49,592 nt of DNA from NCBI GenBank assembly GCA_945883545.1, contig CAMCXT010000022.1, positions 1-49,592 on the forward strand, given 5' to 3'. Position 1 is the first letter of the stretch; each line of letters opens with the position of its first letter. The notes below the pieces were generated by a model, which saw only the letters and a list, made by a program, of their open reading frames with translations, was not told the DNA's origin and did no database searches. This document shows, one piece after another, positions 17,553 to 25,850 of this stretch. A program made the position numbers and the translations under genes. This stretch comes from Chitinophaga pinensis. Its GTDB lineage: Bacteria > Bacteroidota > Bacteroidia > M30B66.

Positions 17553-18737
17553 ATGCAAACCATGATCGTGTCAATTATTTCGGTGCTTGTGCTGGGCAGT
17601 TGTGCTGAGGCTCAGCAGCAAGGCTCCTCTTCCCCGGCAGGGAAAAAAAATAGCATTTTCGAAATTCCCTTTTGCGATGGGTTCGATTTCCCGTTCGGGG
17701 ATGGAAATGGCGGTGGAAGCTATTTTGACAAGAGTGGAACATCGCATTCGGGCTGGTACATTGCGACAAAGACTGCCGAAGTATATAGTTTGGGCATTCA
17801 TACCGGAGAAGATTGGAATGGGAATGGTGGTGGAAATTCGGATGAGGGACAGCCCGTTTTTGCAGTGGCATCGGGCGAAGTAGTTGAATCGAGAGATTTT
17901 GGATCACCTTGGGGAAATGTGGTAATGATTCGGCATTTGGTGCTTGAAAATTTGACGGTTGATACAGTTTATAGCTCGTATGCTCACCTTGGAAAAAGAC
18001 TCGTACAAATTGGAGATCAAGTAGTTAGGCGACAGGAAATTGGCGACATTGGAACAGGCGGCGGCGCTTATCCGGCTCATTTGCATTTGGAAATTAGGAA
18101 ACGACAGATGCGCGATTTGCCTGCAGATTATTGGCCATCGGCGGATGGGAAAGATCAGCAATGGATAAAAGATCAGTATTTTTCTCCGTCGGATTATATT
18201 AAAAACCATCGTAAATGTTTGGTTCCGAAGAAGGAGAAACAGTTGTTGGTAGCGCGAAAATCGGATTACAGATTGAAATTGTATGAAGAGGGAATATTCG
18301 TGCAGGAATATCGAATTGCATTAGGCCAATCGCATGTAGGACATAAAGTTATGCAAGGCGACAACAGAACACCCGAAGGTCAGTATCGGATTATTGAAAA
18401 GTCGGTTGGTCCGTTTGAAGGGGCTTACGGCTCATTTTTAGGTTCTCGTTGGATGCGCTTGAATTATCCAAATACTTGGGATGCGGAGATTGGTTTACGC
18501 AAGAAATCGATTTCGAAGGCTCAATTTGAGCAAATTGAAAAGGCCAACCATGAAGGACGTGAACCTCTTAAAACCACGAAACTAGGTGGTGGAATTGGGA
18601 TTCATGGCTGGAGCGGAAATTGGCCCGAAAGAGATCGACAAAACCTTACCTGGGGCTGCATATCGATGGAGCAGGCTGAATTAGAAGCGATGTATAGTAT
18701 TGTGAAGAAAGGCTGTGTGGTATTGATTTACCCTTGA
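17553..18737 (+). CDS. Lipoprotein fusion of M23 peptidase and L,D-transpeptidase (YkuD) domains, 394 aa
   Basis: The leader ends in a lipobox (VLGSC, Cys17). Residues about 75-185 are an M23/LytM metallopeptidase: zinc ligands His83 and Asp87 in HTGED and His178 in HLHLE, with His176 catalytic. Residues about 229-393 are a YkuD L,D-transpeptidase: LLVARKSDYRLKLYEEG, the GDNRTPEGQYRI block, and the active site with His351 (GIHGW) and Cys369 (TWGCIS). M23 enzymes cut peptide cross-links; YkuD enzymes form 3-3 cross-links or attach proteins to peptidoglycan. Both catalytic sets look intact. Combining cutting and linking in one chain is unusual. The gene is monocistronic and its stop abuts the convergent MBL gene. 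Confidence 0.9.
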   Translation: MQTMIVSIISVLVLGSCAEAQQQGSSSPAGKKNSIFEIPFCDGFDFPFGDGNGGGSYFDKSGTSHSGWYIATKTAEVYSLGIHTGEDWNGNGGGNSDEGQPVFAVASGEVVESRDFGSPWGNVVMIRHLVLENLTVDTVYSSYAHLGKRLVQIGDQVVRRQEIGDIGTGGGAYPAHLHLEIRKRQMRDLPADYWPSADGKDQQWIKDQYFSPSDYIKNHRKCLVPKKEKQLLVARKSDYRLKLYEEGIFVQEYRIALGQSHVGHKVMQGDNRTPEGQYRIIEKSVGPFEGAYGSFLGSRWMRLNYPNTWDAEIGLRKKSISKAQFEQIEKANHEGREPLKTTKLGGGIGIHGWSGNWPERDRQNLTWGCISMEQAELEAMYSIVKKGCVVLIYP

Positions 18738-20027
18738 TCAGACTTTTTGCAGACCAGCTTTTACGAGCACCTTTCTAAACGCCATTCCTGAGAAATAACG
18801 TACACCAACATTAATTCCGCGGCTTCTGAGTTGGTTATAACGGAAAAAATTGTAGAAACGTGAATAATTTCCGCCTTTGGGACGTTGGTATCGACCATTA
18901 ATTCCAAGCGTGTCGTTGCCCCAAGGAAACTTGAAATTGAAAACTAACGATTCGGCAGAAAGTGATGCGTCGCAATTTTCTTCTAGGCTATCGATAGGTT
19001 TTAATCCAGATTCAAGCGACAATTCATACGCATGATTGAAATCGGTAATCCAAATTCGCGAAGGCACTAGAAATTTGGTCCAAATGCCAAAATCGACTTT
19101 TAAATTGTGGACAAAATCTTTGCCTTGGGAAATCATTTCAGCTTCGATTACAGATATGGTTTTTACGAGATTTTCACCTTTTAGAATACGCACAAAATCT
19201 TCATTGTATCGATCGATGGCTGAGGTTGAACTATATTCCTCAAAAGGAACATATCGATCGCCAGGATACATCATAACAGGCTGAGAAGAAGTGCTATTGC
19301 TCACAAAATCGAATACCTTTTGGGGGCGATTCACTTCATCATTCAGGTAGAAATTTTCTTCGTGACAGAACCAAATGAAGCTGGCGATTGGGATCATCAA
19401 TTTGGGCTTGAAGATTTCAACTTGAAATTTGAGACCTTCAAGTTTCTCGTCGGCAACATTTCTTCGATATTCAACATCTTCGAGATTTCCAGCCCAATAG
19501 GCATAGGAAAATTGTGTGAGCAATACATCTACTTTACCAACTTTCTTCTGTATTCTTAGCGCATCGTTCTTATCGCGAATGCCACAATCGTTGGTATTAA
19601 AAAGAGTAAGTTCCTTTGTTTTAAATACGATCCAAGAATCGCCTTCTTGGTAGTGTTCGCACATTACCTTCAAATCGGGACTCAGTTGAACATATTTGTC
19701 GGGATGCATTTCGATCACCTCTTTAAAACCAACCTTTTTGCAGTGGTTCATCACCCTTTTATCGGCTGTAACTTGAAACAGCACCGTTATTCTGTTTCGG
19801 TATTCGACAGGGATTCGAGCGATATTTGGAGGGAAGAAGTGGTCGGGATGTTCGTGTGAAAACCAAATGTGCGTTACAGAAGCAAAATCTTCGAATCCGA
19901 AAGTGGTTTTGGCTAAAAGCTCCCATCCATTGTTGAATACGCGACCTTCCAACCAAGGATCGATCATCAAAACAATGTTTTCATGTCGGACAACAAATGA
20001 GGAATGGTTTACGAATTCAATTTCCAT
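18738..20027 (-). CDS. Metallo-beta-lactamase-fold hydrolase, 429 aa
   Basis: The N-terminus MEIEFVNHSSFVV leads into the MBL fold with VLMIDPWLEG and the metal motif SHEHPDH; further metal-ligand candidates are in FNTNDCGIRD and HYQEGDSW. Residues beyond about 270 have no MBL motifs and resemble the long C-terminal extensions of UlaG-like and CMP-Neu5Ac-hydroxylase-like MBL proteins. The substrate is unknown. ATG 20027 is chosen because homology begins there and a TAnnTTTG element sits just upstream; an in-frame start at 20054 would lie ahead of that promoter. No sugar-synthesis genes are adjacent. Confidence 0.8.
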   Translation of the reverse strand: MEIEFVNHSSFVVRHENIVLMIDPWLEGRVFNNGWELLAKTTFGFEDFASVTHIWFSHEHPDHFFPPNIARIPVEYRNRITVLFQVTADKRVMNHCKKVGFKEVIEMHPDKYVQLSPDLKVMCEHYQEGDSWIVFKTKELTLFNTNDCGIRDKNDALRIQKKVGKVDVLLTQFSYAYWAGNLEDVEYRRNVADEKLEGLKFQVEIFKPKLMIPIASFIWFCHEENFYLNDEVNRPQKVFDFVSNSTSSQPVMMYPGDRYVPFEEYSSTSAIDRYNEDFVRILKGENLVKTISVIEAEMISQGKDFVHNLKVDFGIWTKFLVPSRIWITDFNHAYELSLESGLKPIDSLEENCDASLSAESLVFNFKFPWGNDTLGINGRYQRPKGGNYSRFYNFFRYNQLRSRGINVGVRYFSGMAFRKVLVKAGLQKV

Positions 20028-20043
20028 ATGGCACGTATTTGAA

Positions 20044-20051
20044 CAAACATA
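20044..20051 (-). promoter_or_regulatory. -7 element of the MBL-fold gene
   Basis: On the minus strand TATGTTTG matches TAnnTTTG. A TTG lies 26 bases further upstream, longer than usual spacing. Transcription would start about ten bases before ATG 20027. Confidence 0.45.
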
Positions 20052-20636
20052 CACTGTTTAAATCGTATATTATATTTCAAATATTAAAACCATATTTATT
20101 TTTTATATACTTTATTTACGGCCCTTAATACGTATTATTGATCTATTACAGATCTTATTAAATTATTTAAAGCATTTCAAGACCTATTTAGAGATATATC
20201 TATGGATTATTCATGTTTTTAAGTAATTAAAGCCAGATACAATGTATTAAATTGATTCTAACATATTTGAAAGCTTCTAATAAAGAATTTAAAGCCGATT
20301 TACGAGTTATTATTTTTTCTGTGATCTCATAATGACGTTTACAATCTATTTTAAGTCATACAATGTTGCATAGAGTGGATTGAATCGAACAATTGCAAAA
20401 AGTGATTTTATCGGTCTATTGAACTTCATGCAACGGTCATTTTGAAAGAAAAAACTTCGGAAATACATGTTGCAGACATACATATATCCAACTGTACCTA
20501 TTTTATTGCAACAGATGCATTTTACCTGAAAACAAGACAAGTGAATTTCACTCAAGTTGAACTGTTGGGTTAACACTGAAAAGAGGAACAGGTAATTCAT
20601 ATCTTTACCGCAATAAAACTGAGCGATTGAGGCTCT
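20052..20636. other. Very A+T-rich intergenic region
   Basis: About 585 bases between divergent genes, with strong A+T bias at 20060-20340. The segment TTAAAGC recurs at about 20167, 20228 and 20289, roughly 61 bp apart, with weak flanking similarity. An open minus-strand frame (20346-20663) has no protein-like features. A near-consensus -7 element (TATCTTTA, 20600-20607) precedes the PagL-like gene. I see no RNA gene. Confidence 0.5.
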
Positions 20637-21752
20637 ATGCGGCAGATATTCAAAAAGATACATTTATTACTCATACTCATTATTTTAGTATTGAGTCACA
20701 GTAGATTGTCGTCGCAACACGATAAACTTCAAAATTTACGGTTTCAAGCAGAGTATCAATACGGCTTCATTTTGCCTGAATATTCGAACTTAAATTACCT
20801 GGTAAATGCTCCGGTTCGGTCGTTGAATTTCAGTGTGATTAAACAATCGTTTGGACAAACTTCTTGGGAGGAGTTGTATCACTATCCGTCGTTTGGGTTA
20901 TCGGTATTTTTAACGACCCTCGGAAATGATGAAGTGAATGGAAAGGAATGGGCAATTTATCCGTTTTTCAGGTTTAATATTTTGGAATACAAGCGATTCA
21001 GTTGGTTTGTTCAAACCGGAATTGGTTTTGGTCGTGTGAGTAAAAAATTCGATTTAGAAACAAATTATCTAAACATCACGACAGGCTCAAAAAATAATAT
21101 TCATTACAATTTAAAAACTGGATTCGAATATAAAATCACCAATCAACTTCGCTTGAATGCAGGTATATCATTAGATCACTTTTCAAATGGCAATACCAAA
21201 GAGCCCAATTTAGGTTTGAATTCGTTCACATCTATCGTTGGCGTAGCCATTCAGCCTAAGGCTCCGCAAGAAAAAATTAAAAATCAACTCGGAGCGCATG
21301 AGGTAAAAAACAGTTTGGAATTGAGTTATAGATTTGGAGGAAAAAGAGCCCGAGCATTGGCATCATCGTATTTCTATACATCAACAGTTTCGTTGGCATT
21401 ACAAAGAAATGTTTACCGTGCATTCCATATAGGTTTAGGTATTGATGGATTTTATGATTCATCTACAGAAACAGAAATGATTGCGGCGAAAGCGAATCCA
21501 TATAAATCTTCTGATGATTTTCAAACGGGAATTTCCATATCACAAGCTATTGTTTATAACAAGCTCAGGATCATTTTTCAAGAAGGCGTTTATTTGGGAT
21601 TAACTTATAAAGTGAAACGACATCCTATTTATACAAGAGGAACTGTAAGCTACCAAATAACAGAACCATTGTCGGTGAGTATCTCTATGAAATCGCATTT
21701 GCATGTATTGGATTATCCGGAAATTGGAATTAATTATAGATGGCAGCAATGA
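20637..21752 (+). CDS. PagL-like acyloxyacyl hydrolase (lipid A 3-O-deacylase family), 371 aa
   Basis: Signal sequence at about 1-26, then an outer-membrane barrel. The PagL signature is present at LDHFSNGNTKEPNLGLNSF: catalytic His181 and Ser183, with the conserved Asn184 and the PNxGxN segment. A candidate acid lies later in the chain but I cannot place it with certainty. PagL removes the 3-linked acyl chain of lipid A from the outer leaflet. The protein is about twice the length of Pseudomonas PagL: the catalytic barrel covers about 85-215, and a second barrel-like half extends to 371, which Bacteroidota members often have. It overlaps the GIN lipoprotein gene by ATGA, so the two are translationally coupled. 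The start could be ATG-less; the assigned codon at 20637 should be treated as provisional. Confidence 0.8.
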   Translation: MRQIFKKIHLLLILIILVLSHSRLSSQHDKLQNLRFQAEYQYGFILPEYSNLNYLVNAPVRSLNFSVIKQSFGQTSWEELYHYPSFGLSVFLTTLGNDEVNGKEWAIYPFFRFNILEYKRFSWFVQTGIGFGRVSKKFDLETNYLNITTGSKNNIHYNLKTGFEYKITNQLRLNAGISLDHFSNGNTKEPNLGLNSFTSIVGVAIQPKAPQEKIKNQLGAHEVKNSLELSYRFGGKRARALASSYFYTSTVSLALQRNVYRAFHIGLGIDGFYDSSTETEMIAAKANPYKSSDDFQTGISISQAIVYNKLRIIFQEGVYLGLTYKVKRHPIYTRGTVSYQITEPLSVSISMKSHLHVLDYPEIGINYRWQQ

Positions 21753-22474
21753 AATTCGGAAGATTAATTTTATTTGGAACAATCAATCTCATGTTATCCT
21801 TATTTATAGGATGCAAGAAAGATCCGAATGCAAGAATTGATAAACTAGAAAATACATCCGCGTTTAAGGAAATTGTTTTAGATGATGCATTTGATTTAAC
21901 GATTTACCAGGACAGTGTTTACTCAATTGAGATAAATGCGCATGAAGATTTTATTGAAGAGATAGAATATACGATTGTTGACAGTGTTTTGACTATACAA
22001 AACAATTCGGGAAAGCGCTGGAGAAATCCTGAAACGAATAAAATTTCAATAACCATTCATTGCGATAGACCAAGACTGATTCAAGCAAATGAAAGTTGTT
22101 TTATAAAAACTGGCAATCCGATTGTTTCCAATGAATTGGGTTTGGTAGTATATGGAAAGTTGAATCAGGCAGACTTAGAATTGAACGGGAACGTATTCTA
22201 TTTTTGGAACAATCATCCTTGTGGGGGGAAATTAAAATTACGTGGTAAAACGGATCAATTGAAGTTGTGGAGTTTTGCCATTATGCAGGTAGATGCATCT
22301 GCTTGCGAGAGTCGATATGGCTTGGTGGAGAACTTCTCGAAAGGGAATTGTAAAGTGAATATTTCCGAAAAGCTCGATTATAGTTTACAAGGCGAAGGAA
22401 ATATTCTATTAAAAGGAAATCCAACTTTGCAGTTGCTCAAACAAACATCTACAGGAAGTTTGATTCGAGAATAG
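21749..22474 (+). CDS. GIN-domain (DUF2807-like) lipoprotein, 241 aa
   Basis: A lipoprotein leader ends at FIGC followed by KKDP. The mature protein opens with the GIN pattern FKEIVLDDAFDLTIYQD and VYSIEINAHEDFIEEIEYTIVDSVLTIQN, a beta-helix-like putative auto-transporter adhesin/head domain, with later imperfect repeats (LVVYGKLNQADLELNG, LKLRGKTDQLKLWS, YSLQGEGNILLKGNPT). The function of GIN domains is unknown. ATG 21749 gives a 4-bp overlap with the PagL-like stop and is preferred to ATG 21740. It converges with the gene at 22519. Confidence 0.75.
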   Translation: MKFGRLILFGTINLMLSLFIGCKKDPNARIDKLENTSAFKEIVLDDAFDLTIYQDSVYSIEINAHEDFIEEIEYTIVDSVLTIQNNSGKRWRNPETNKISITIHCDRPRLIQANESCFIKTGNPIVSNELGLVVYGKLNQADLELNGNVFYFWNNHPCGGKLKLRGKTDQLKLWSFAIMQVDASACESRYGLVENFSKGNCKVNISEKLDYSLQGEGNILLKGNPTLQLLKQTSTGSLIRE

Positions 22475-22518
22475 AATTAATTGAATGAGAATTCAGGTCA
22501 TTCGTTCGGTTAAATCAA

Positions 22519-22803
22519 TTAAGCTTCTTTAAAGAACTTAATGAAGATAAAAACCGCTGCATAAAAGAAAGTTACCAATAAAATCCCTTTCCCAGTTTGC
22601 TCATATTCTGGCTTTTTCATGTAACGGGTGAATGGGATCAAATTCACTGCTATCGACAAAACCAGTGAGGTTGCTTGATCGAACCTTGGAAAGGTAATTC
22701 CGTTGCGCTCAACAGTAAATGCCTCTTGAAGAATTACATATAAAAAAACAGGCAGGACGGCACCTATAGAAGCGCCAAAAGCCAAACTATTTCTTTTAAA
22801 CAT
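22519..22803 (-). CDS. Small integral membrane protein downstream of surE, 94 aa
   Basis: Beginning MFKRNSLAFGASIGAVLPVF, it has three hydrophobic segments (about 8-26, 45-60 and 72-90) and short charged loops. I know no function. The ATG at 22803 overlaps the surE stop by 8 bp, implying translation coupled to surE; a longer frame beginning at 22878 would run far into surE and is not supported. Confidence 0.7.
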   Translation of the reverse strand: MFKRNSLAFGASIGAVLPVFLYVILQEAFTVERNGITFPRFDQATSLVLSIAVNLIPFTRYMKKPEYEQTGKGILLVTFFYAAVFIFIKFFKEA

Positions 22804-23566
22804 TTTGCTCCCAATTTTTGAAGTGTTGCAAAGAGGAATGCGCTGTGATATCGTACTGACAAGGTACAATTGAAACATAATTGTTTTCGAGCGCCCAAAT
22901 ATCGGTATCTAAACCATCATCGAAATTTCGGAAAACTCCAGTTAGCCAATAATAAGGTTTACCGTTTGGATCGATGCGTTCATCGAATTCCTCTTCCCAA
23001 TTTGCACGTGCCTGACGACAAACCTTTATCCCTTTAATAAGGTCTTTATTGGTGTTTGGAATATTGACATTCAAGCATACCCCATTTGGCATTTTATCTG
23101 CAAGGGCTTGACGAATAATGATTCGTGCAAAGTGCTGTGAAGCTGAAAAATCTGCATCAATCGAATGATCTAACAAAGAAAATCCGATCGAAGGGATACC
23201 TTCCATAGCACCTTCCATAGCAGCCGACATTGTACCAGAATAAATAACATTTATTGATGCGTTAGAGCCGTGGTTGATACCAGAAATCAACAAATCGGGC
23301 TTGCGTTTCAGAATCTTATTGACAGCCAATTTAATGCAATCGACAGGAGTTCCTGAACAGGCATATTCAAGGATATCTGTTGAATTCAATTGATTTACGC
23401 GAATTGTAGCATTAATAGTAATGGCATGCCCCATCGCAGATTGCGGTTTATCTGGCGCTACTACTACTACATCTCCAAACTCACGTGCTACATCGATAAG
23501 ATTTCTGATCCCTGGAGCTGTGATTCCATCGTCGTTACATACCAAAATAAGTTTTTTCTCTGCCAT
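22796..23566 (-). CDS. surE: 5'/3'-nucleotidase SurE
   Basis: SurE is a metal-dependent phosphatase of nucleoside monophosphates, linked to stationary-phase survival. Its signatures are ILVCNDDGITAPGI (metal-binding Asp-Asp), VVAPDKPQSAMGHAIT, CSGTPVDCIKLA and LLISGINHGSNASINVIYSGTMSAAMEG, all intact. It is 256 residues from ATG 23566; an ATG two codons upstream is equally in frame. A promoter matching the phylum consensus lies just ahead. It is cotranscribed with the 94-residue membrane protein. Confidence 0.97.
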   Translation of the reverse strand: MAEKKLILVCNDDGITAPGIRNLIDVAREFGDVVVVAPDKPQSAMGHAITINATIRVNQLNSTDILEYACSGTPVDCIKLAVNKILKRKPDLLISGINHGSNASINVIYSGTMSAAMEGAMEGIPSIGFSLLDHSIDADFSASQHFARIIIRQALADKMPNGVCLNVNIPNTNKDLIKGIKVCRQARANWEEEFDERIDPNGKPYYWLTGVFRNFDDGLDTDIWALENNYVSIVPCQYDITAHSSLQHFKNWEQNV

Positions 23567-23582
23567 CTGCATTAATTTTCAG

Positions 23583-23615
23583 CAAAAATAGAGGATAGAT
23601 TGTCTATTCTAACAA
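23583..23615 (-). promoter_or_regulatory. Promoter of surE
   Basis: On the minus strand TATTTTTG (complement of 23583-23590) is preceded after 22 bases by TTG (23613-23615). The predicted leader is about ten bases, which favours the ATG at 23566. Confidence 0.6.
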
Positions 23616-23675
23616 AGAATGAAAAAACTAATTCGCTATAAATCAAACAGAAAACGAATATTTACAAGGAAGTTT

Positions 23676-23703
23676 TTGGAAGTAACTTTTTTTTATACAT
23701 TTG
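23676..23703 (+). promoter_or_regulatory. Promoter of the tRNA-Ser/tRNA-Pro unit
   Basis: TTG at 23676-23678 and TACATTTG at 23696-23703, 17 bases apart, match the Bacteroidota sigma-A consensus and end 11 bp before tRNA-Ser. Confidence 0.75.
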
Positions 23704-23714
23704 CACTCCCCCAC

Positions 23715-23801
23715 GGTGAGGTGGGTGAGAGGCTGAAACCACCAGTTTGCTAAACTGACGTACGGGAAACTGTACCGCGGGTTCGAATCCCGCCCTCACC
23801 G
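23715..23801 (+). tRNA. tRNA-Ser (GCT)
   Basis: Acceptor arms GGTGAGG (23715-23721) and CCTCACC (23794-23800), discriminator G. The anticodon loop TTGCTAA gives GCT. A long variable arm (GTAC paired with GTAC) marks a class II serine tRNA. The T arm is GCGGG-TTCGAAT-CCCGC. CCA is not encoded. Confidence 0.95.
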
Positions 23802-23835
23802 CGCACCGAAAGAAAAGAATTGGCTTAGGCCGGTT

Positions 23836-23910
23836 CGGGATGTAGCGTAGTCCGGTCATCGCGCCTGGTTTGGGACCAGGAGGTCGCAAGTTCGAATCTT
23901 GCCATCCCGA
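23836..23910 (+). tRNA. tRNA-Pro (TGG)
   Basis: Acceptor arms CGGGATG (23836-23842) and CATCCCG (23903-23909), discriminator A. The anticodon stem CCTGG/CCAGG closes the loop TTTGGGA, giving TGG. A TTCGAAT T-loop is present. It is 34 bp after tRNA-Ser and cotranscribed with it. Confidence 0.95.
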
Positions 23911-23911
23911 C

Positions 23912-23940
23912 AAAAGCCTGTGAGAAATCACAGGCTTTTT
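23912..23940 (+). terminator. Terminator of the tRNA unit
   Basis: AAAAGCCTGTGA and TCACAGGCTTTT form a 12-bp stem with a GAAA tetraloop, followed by a T run. Confidence 0.93.
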
Positions 23941-24085
23941 TGTTTTCTACCATATTAGCGGGAATAAGAAAAACAATACTTTATTTTCTAAATTAACTGA
24001 GCGTTGTTTTAACCTATTCAATAAAACAGATTAAGCACTAAACAAGAATTACAACATTGAAAATTTAAAAAGCAGAATGCTAAAA

Positions 24086-25063
24086 CTATCTTCTACCAGA
24101 TCTATTTCGCCCTTTGTTTCCTGCTGGATTGAGCTTATTGCTTTTTGATCTTTTATCGCTTGAAGGCTTTGACGTTCTTGATTTTGTTGATGTTGATTGT
24201 TTATTGTTTTTGGAATCGGGCCTTTCGGTAGATGCTCTTTTGGGTTTAGATGAGCTATGCGTATTAGATTTAGTAGATTTTAGTGGTTTAGGTTCAGTCT
24301 CTTTAAATGTACTTTGGTTTTTAGAGTGTTTCTTCGGTGCGATATTGGAAGAATTTACAAGCATACTTTGAATTTGAAGCATTTCAGAAGCTGAAAGATT
24401 CCTCCAATTCCCTTGTCCAACATCCAATTTAATATTCATAATTCTAATTCGCTTCAGTCGAACAACTTCATAATTAAGGTATTCACACATTCTTCGAATT
24501 TGACGATTCAGACCTTGCGTAAGGACTATTCGAAACTCATTGGACTTGGTTTGTTCTACCAAGCATTTCTTGGTTGTACCGCCTAGAATTGGAATTCCAG
24601 CAGACATTTTAGAAACGAAATCTTGATTAAGTGGCCTATCAACAGTAACTATATATTCTTTTTCGTGTTTGTTTCCGGCCCTAAGAATTTTATTGACGAT
24701 ATCGCCGTCGCTCGTTAAAAAGATCAAGCCTTCACTGTCTTTATCTAACCGCCCAATGGGAAAAATACGACGCTCATGGTTAATGAATTCAACAATATTA
24801 TTTCGTTCATTGGTCGTATCGGTAGTACAAACAATACCAACTGGTTTGTTGAATGCAATGTAAACATGGTCTTCAGAATTATTTTCAATAAATTGACCAT
24901 TCACCATTACTTTATCGCCACGAAACACTTTGGCACCAATTCCTGCGATGGTTCCGTTTACTTTCACTTTTTTGCCTTCAATAAGCCTGTCAGCTTCACG
25001 TCTTGAGCAAAAGCCCAATTCGCTTAAGAATTTATTTAACCTAGTTCCTTCTGAATTGTCCAT
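24086..25063 (-). CDS. RluF-like 23S rRNA pseudouridine synthase with basic C-terminal tail, 325 aa
   Basis: Family RsuA/RluB/RluF. An S4 RNA-binding domain comes first (about 6-65; RLNKFLSELGFCSRREADRLI, VKVNG). The catalytic domain has GRLDKDSEGLIFLTSDGD with the catalytic Asp, and LTQGLNRQIRRMCEYLNYEVVRLKRIRI. That QIRRMCEYL context resembles RluF (U2604) most. From about residue 240 a long Lys/Ser/Arg/Thr low-complexity tail follows, absent from the E. coli enzyme. ATG 25063 leaves 13 bp after the VF530 gene; a frame start at 25117 would overlap it. Cotranscribed with VF530. Confidence 0.92.
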   Translation of the reverse strand: MDNSEGTRLNKFLSELGFCSRREADRLIEGKKVKVNGTIAGIGAKVFRGDKVMVNGQFIENNSEDHVYIAFNKPVGIVCTTDTTNERNNIVEFINHERRIFPIGRLDKDSEGLIFLTSDGDIVNKILRAGNKHEKEYIVTVDRPLNQDFVSKMSAGIPILGGTTKKCLVEQTKSNEFRIVLTQGLNRQIRRMCEYLNYEVVRLKRIRIMNIKLDVGQGNWRNLSASEMLQIQSMLVNSSNIAPKKHSKNQSTFKETEPKPLKSTKSNTHSSSKPKRASTERPDSKNNKQSTSTKSRTSKPSSDKRSKSNKLNPAGNKGRNRSGRR

Positions 25064-25076
25064 TTCAAGCAGTAAA

Positions 25077-25319
25077 TCAAGAATATCGTTTAAGGGCATT
25101 GATGTACATGATCTCAACCTTTTCTCTTGCCCATGGTGTGGTTCGCAAGAATTTAAGACTTGACTTTATTGATGGATCATCCTTAAAACAACGAATATTC
25201 ACTAATGAAGCCATTTTTTCCCAACCAAGATGCTTAACCAAATATTCAAGCATATCAGATAATTTTACTCCGTGGAGTGGATTATTTGGTTGCATGCTGT
25301 CATTTAATTCATCGCTCAT
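25077..25319 (-). CDS. VF530 family DNA-binding-like protein, 80 aa
   Basis: Beginning [20 protein letters not shown], it matches the VF530/DUF2132 family: [27 protein letters not shown]-type segment [30 protein letters not shown]. This helical family was described structurally as DNA-binding-like; its role is not established. ATG 25319 fits the family N-terminus; an upstream in-frame start at 25418 would add 33 unrelated residues. It is the first gene of a two-gene unit with the pseudouridine synthase. Confidence 0.88.
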   Translation of the reverse strand: MSDELNDSMQPNNPLHGVKLSDMLEYLVKHLGWEKMASLVNIRCFKDDPSIKSSLKFLRTTPWAREKVEIMYINALKRYS

Positions 25320-25402
25320 TTTACAAAATTCGTGTTCAAAATTAAGCAATATGTTCAATCTATGATACGTTAACTGCTTTAATAAAAAGAAATTTAAATG
25401 AA

Positions 25403-25410
25403 TATATTTG
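25403..25410 (+). promoter_or_regulatory. -7 element of the glucosaminidase-SGNH-SGNH-MBOAT operon
   Basis: TATATTTG matches TAnnTTTG exactly and lies 17 bp before the first ATG (25428). The -33 region has no clear TTG. All four genes downstream overlap or nearly touch, so this is probably the operon promoter. Confidence 0.6.
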
Positions 25411-25427
25411 CATAACAAGATTGTTCA

Positions 25428-25850
25428 ATGAAAATAAGGTTATTCTTATTGCTGATTTTGATGTCATTCGAATCTTTTGGAAAAACAATTCCGAAAAAAG
25501 ATACGATCACAGTGTATGAAGTATATGAATATATAAAATGTTCAGGAATACTTCATCCTGAAATTGTATTGAGACAAGCTATATGGGAAACTGGATGGTT
25601 CAAATCAAGGCATGCTTTAGAGAAAAATAATTTATTTGGATTTAGGTATTCGAAAAAATATATGTCGTTTGAAAATTGGCAATCTTGTGTAAATTATTAT
25701 AAAAGTTGGCAGGAAAGGAAATATACAAATAAGGGTGAAGATTATTACAAATTCTTGATTCGCATTAAATATGCAACTTCTGCAAAATATATTAGTTGCT
25801 TGAAGAGCTTAAGGCTAGAAATTCCGCAAATTGAATGCAATGAAAAATAA
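25428..25850 (+). CDS. Glucosaminidase-domain protein, 140 aa
   Basis: Signal peptide about 1-18, then a minimal glucosaminidase (lysozyme-fold) domain: ILHPEIVLRQAIWETGWFKSRHALEKNNLFGFRYS carries the catalytic Glu (ETGWF) and the NNLFGFR motif. The family cleaves N-acetylglucosaminyl-N-acetylmuramic linkages in peptidoglycan. It is short, with nothing beyond the catalytic core. First cistron of a four-gene operon; its end overlaps the SGNH gene by 11 bp. Confidence 0.85.
   Translation: MKIRLFLLLILMSFESFGKTIPKKDTITVYEVYEYIKCSGILHPEIVLRQAIWETGWFKSRHALEKNNLFGFRYSKKYMSFENWQSCVNYYKSWQERKYTNKGEDYYKFLIRIKYATSAKYISCLKSLRLEIPQIECNEK

Noticed and set aside
20346-20663. Minus-strand 105-residue open frame
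   Set aside because: It is Cys/Phe-rich without domain features, lies in an A+T-rich promoter region and overlaps the start of the PagL-like gene.
23662-23931. Minus-strand 89-residue frame containing the GWQDSNLRPPGPKPGAM type sequence
   Set aside because: It is the antisense translation of tRNA-Pro and tRNA-Ser, a well-known false protein in databases.
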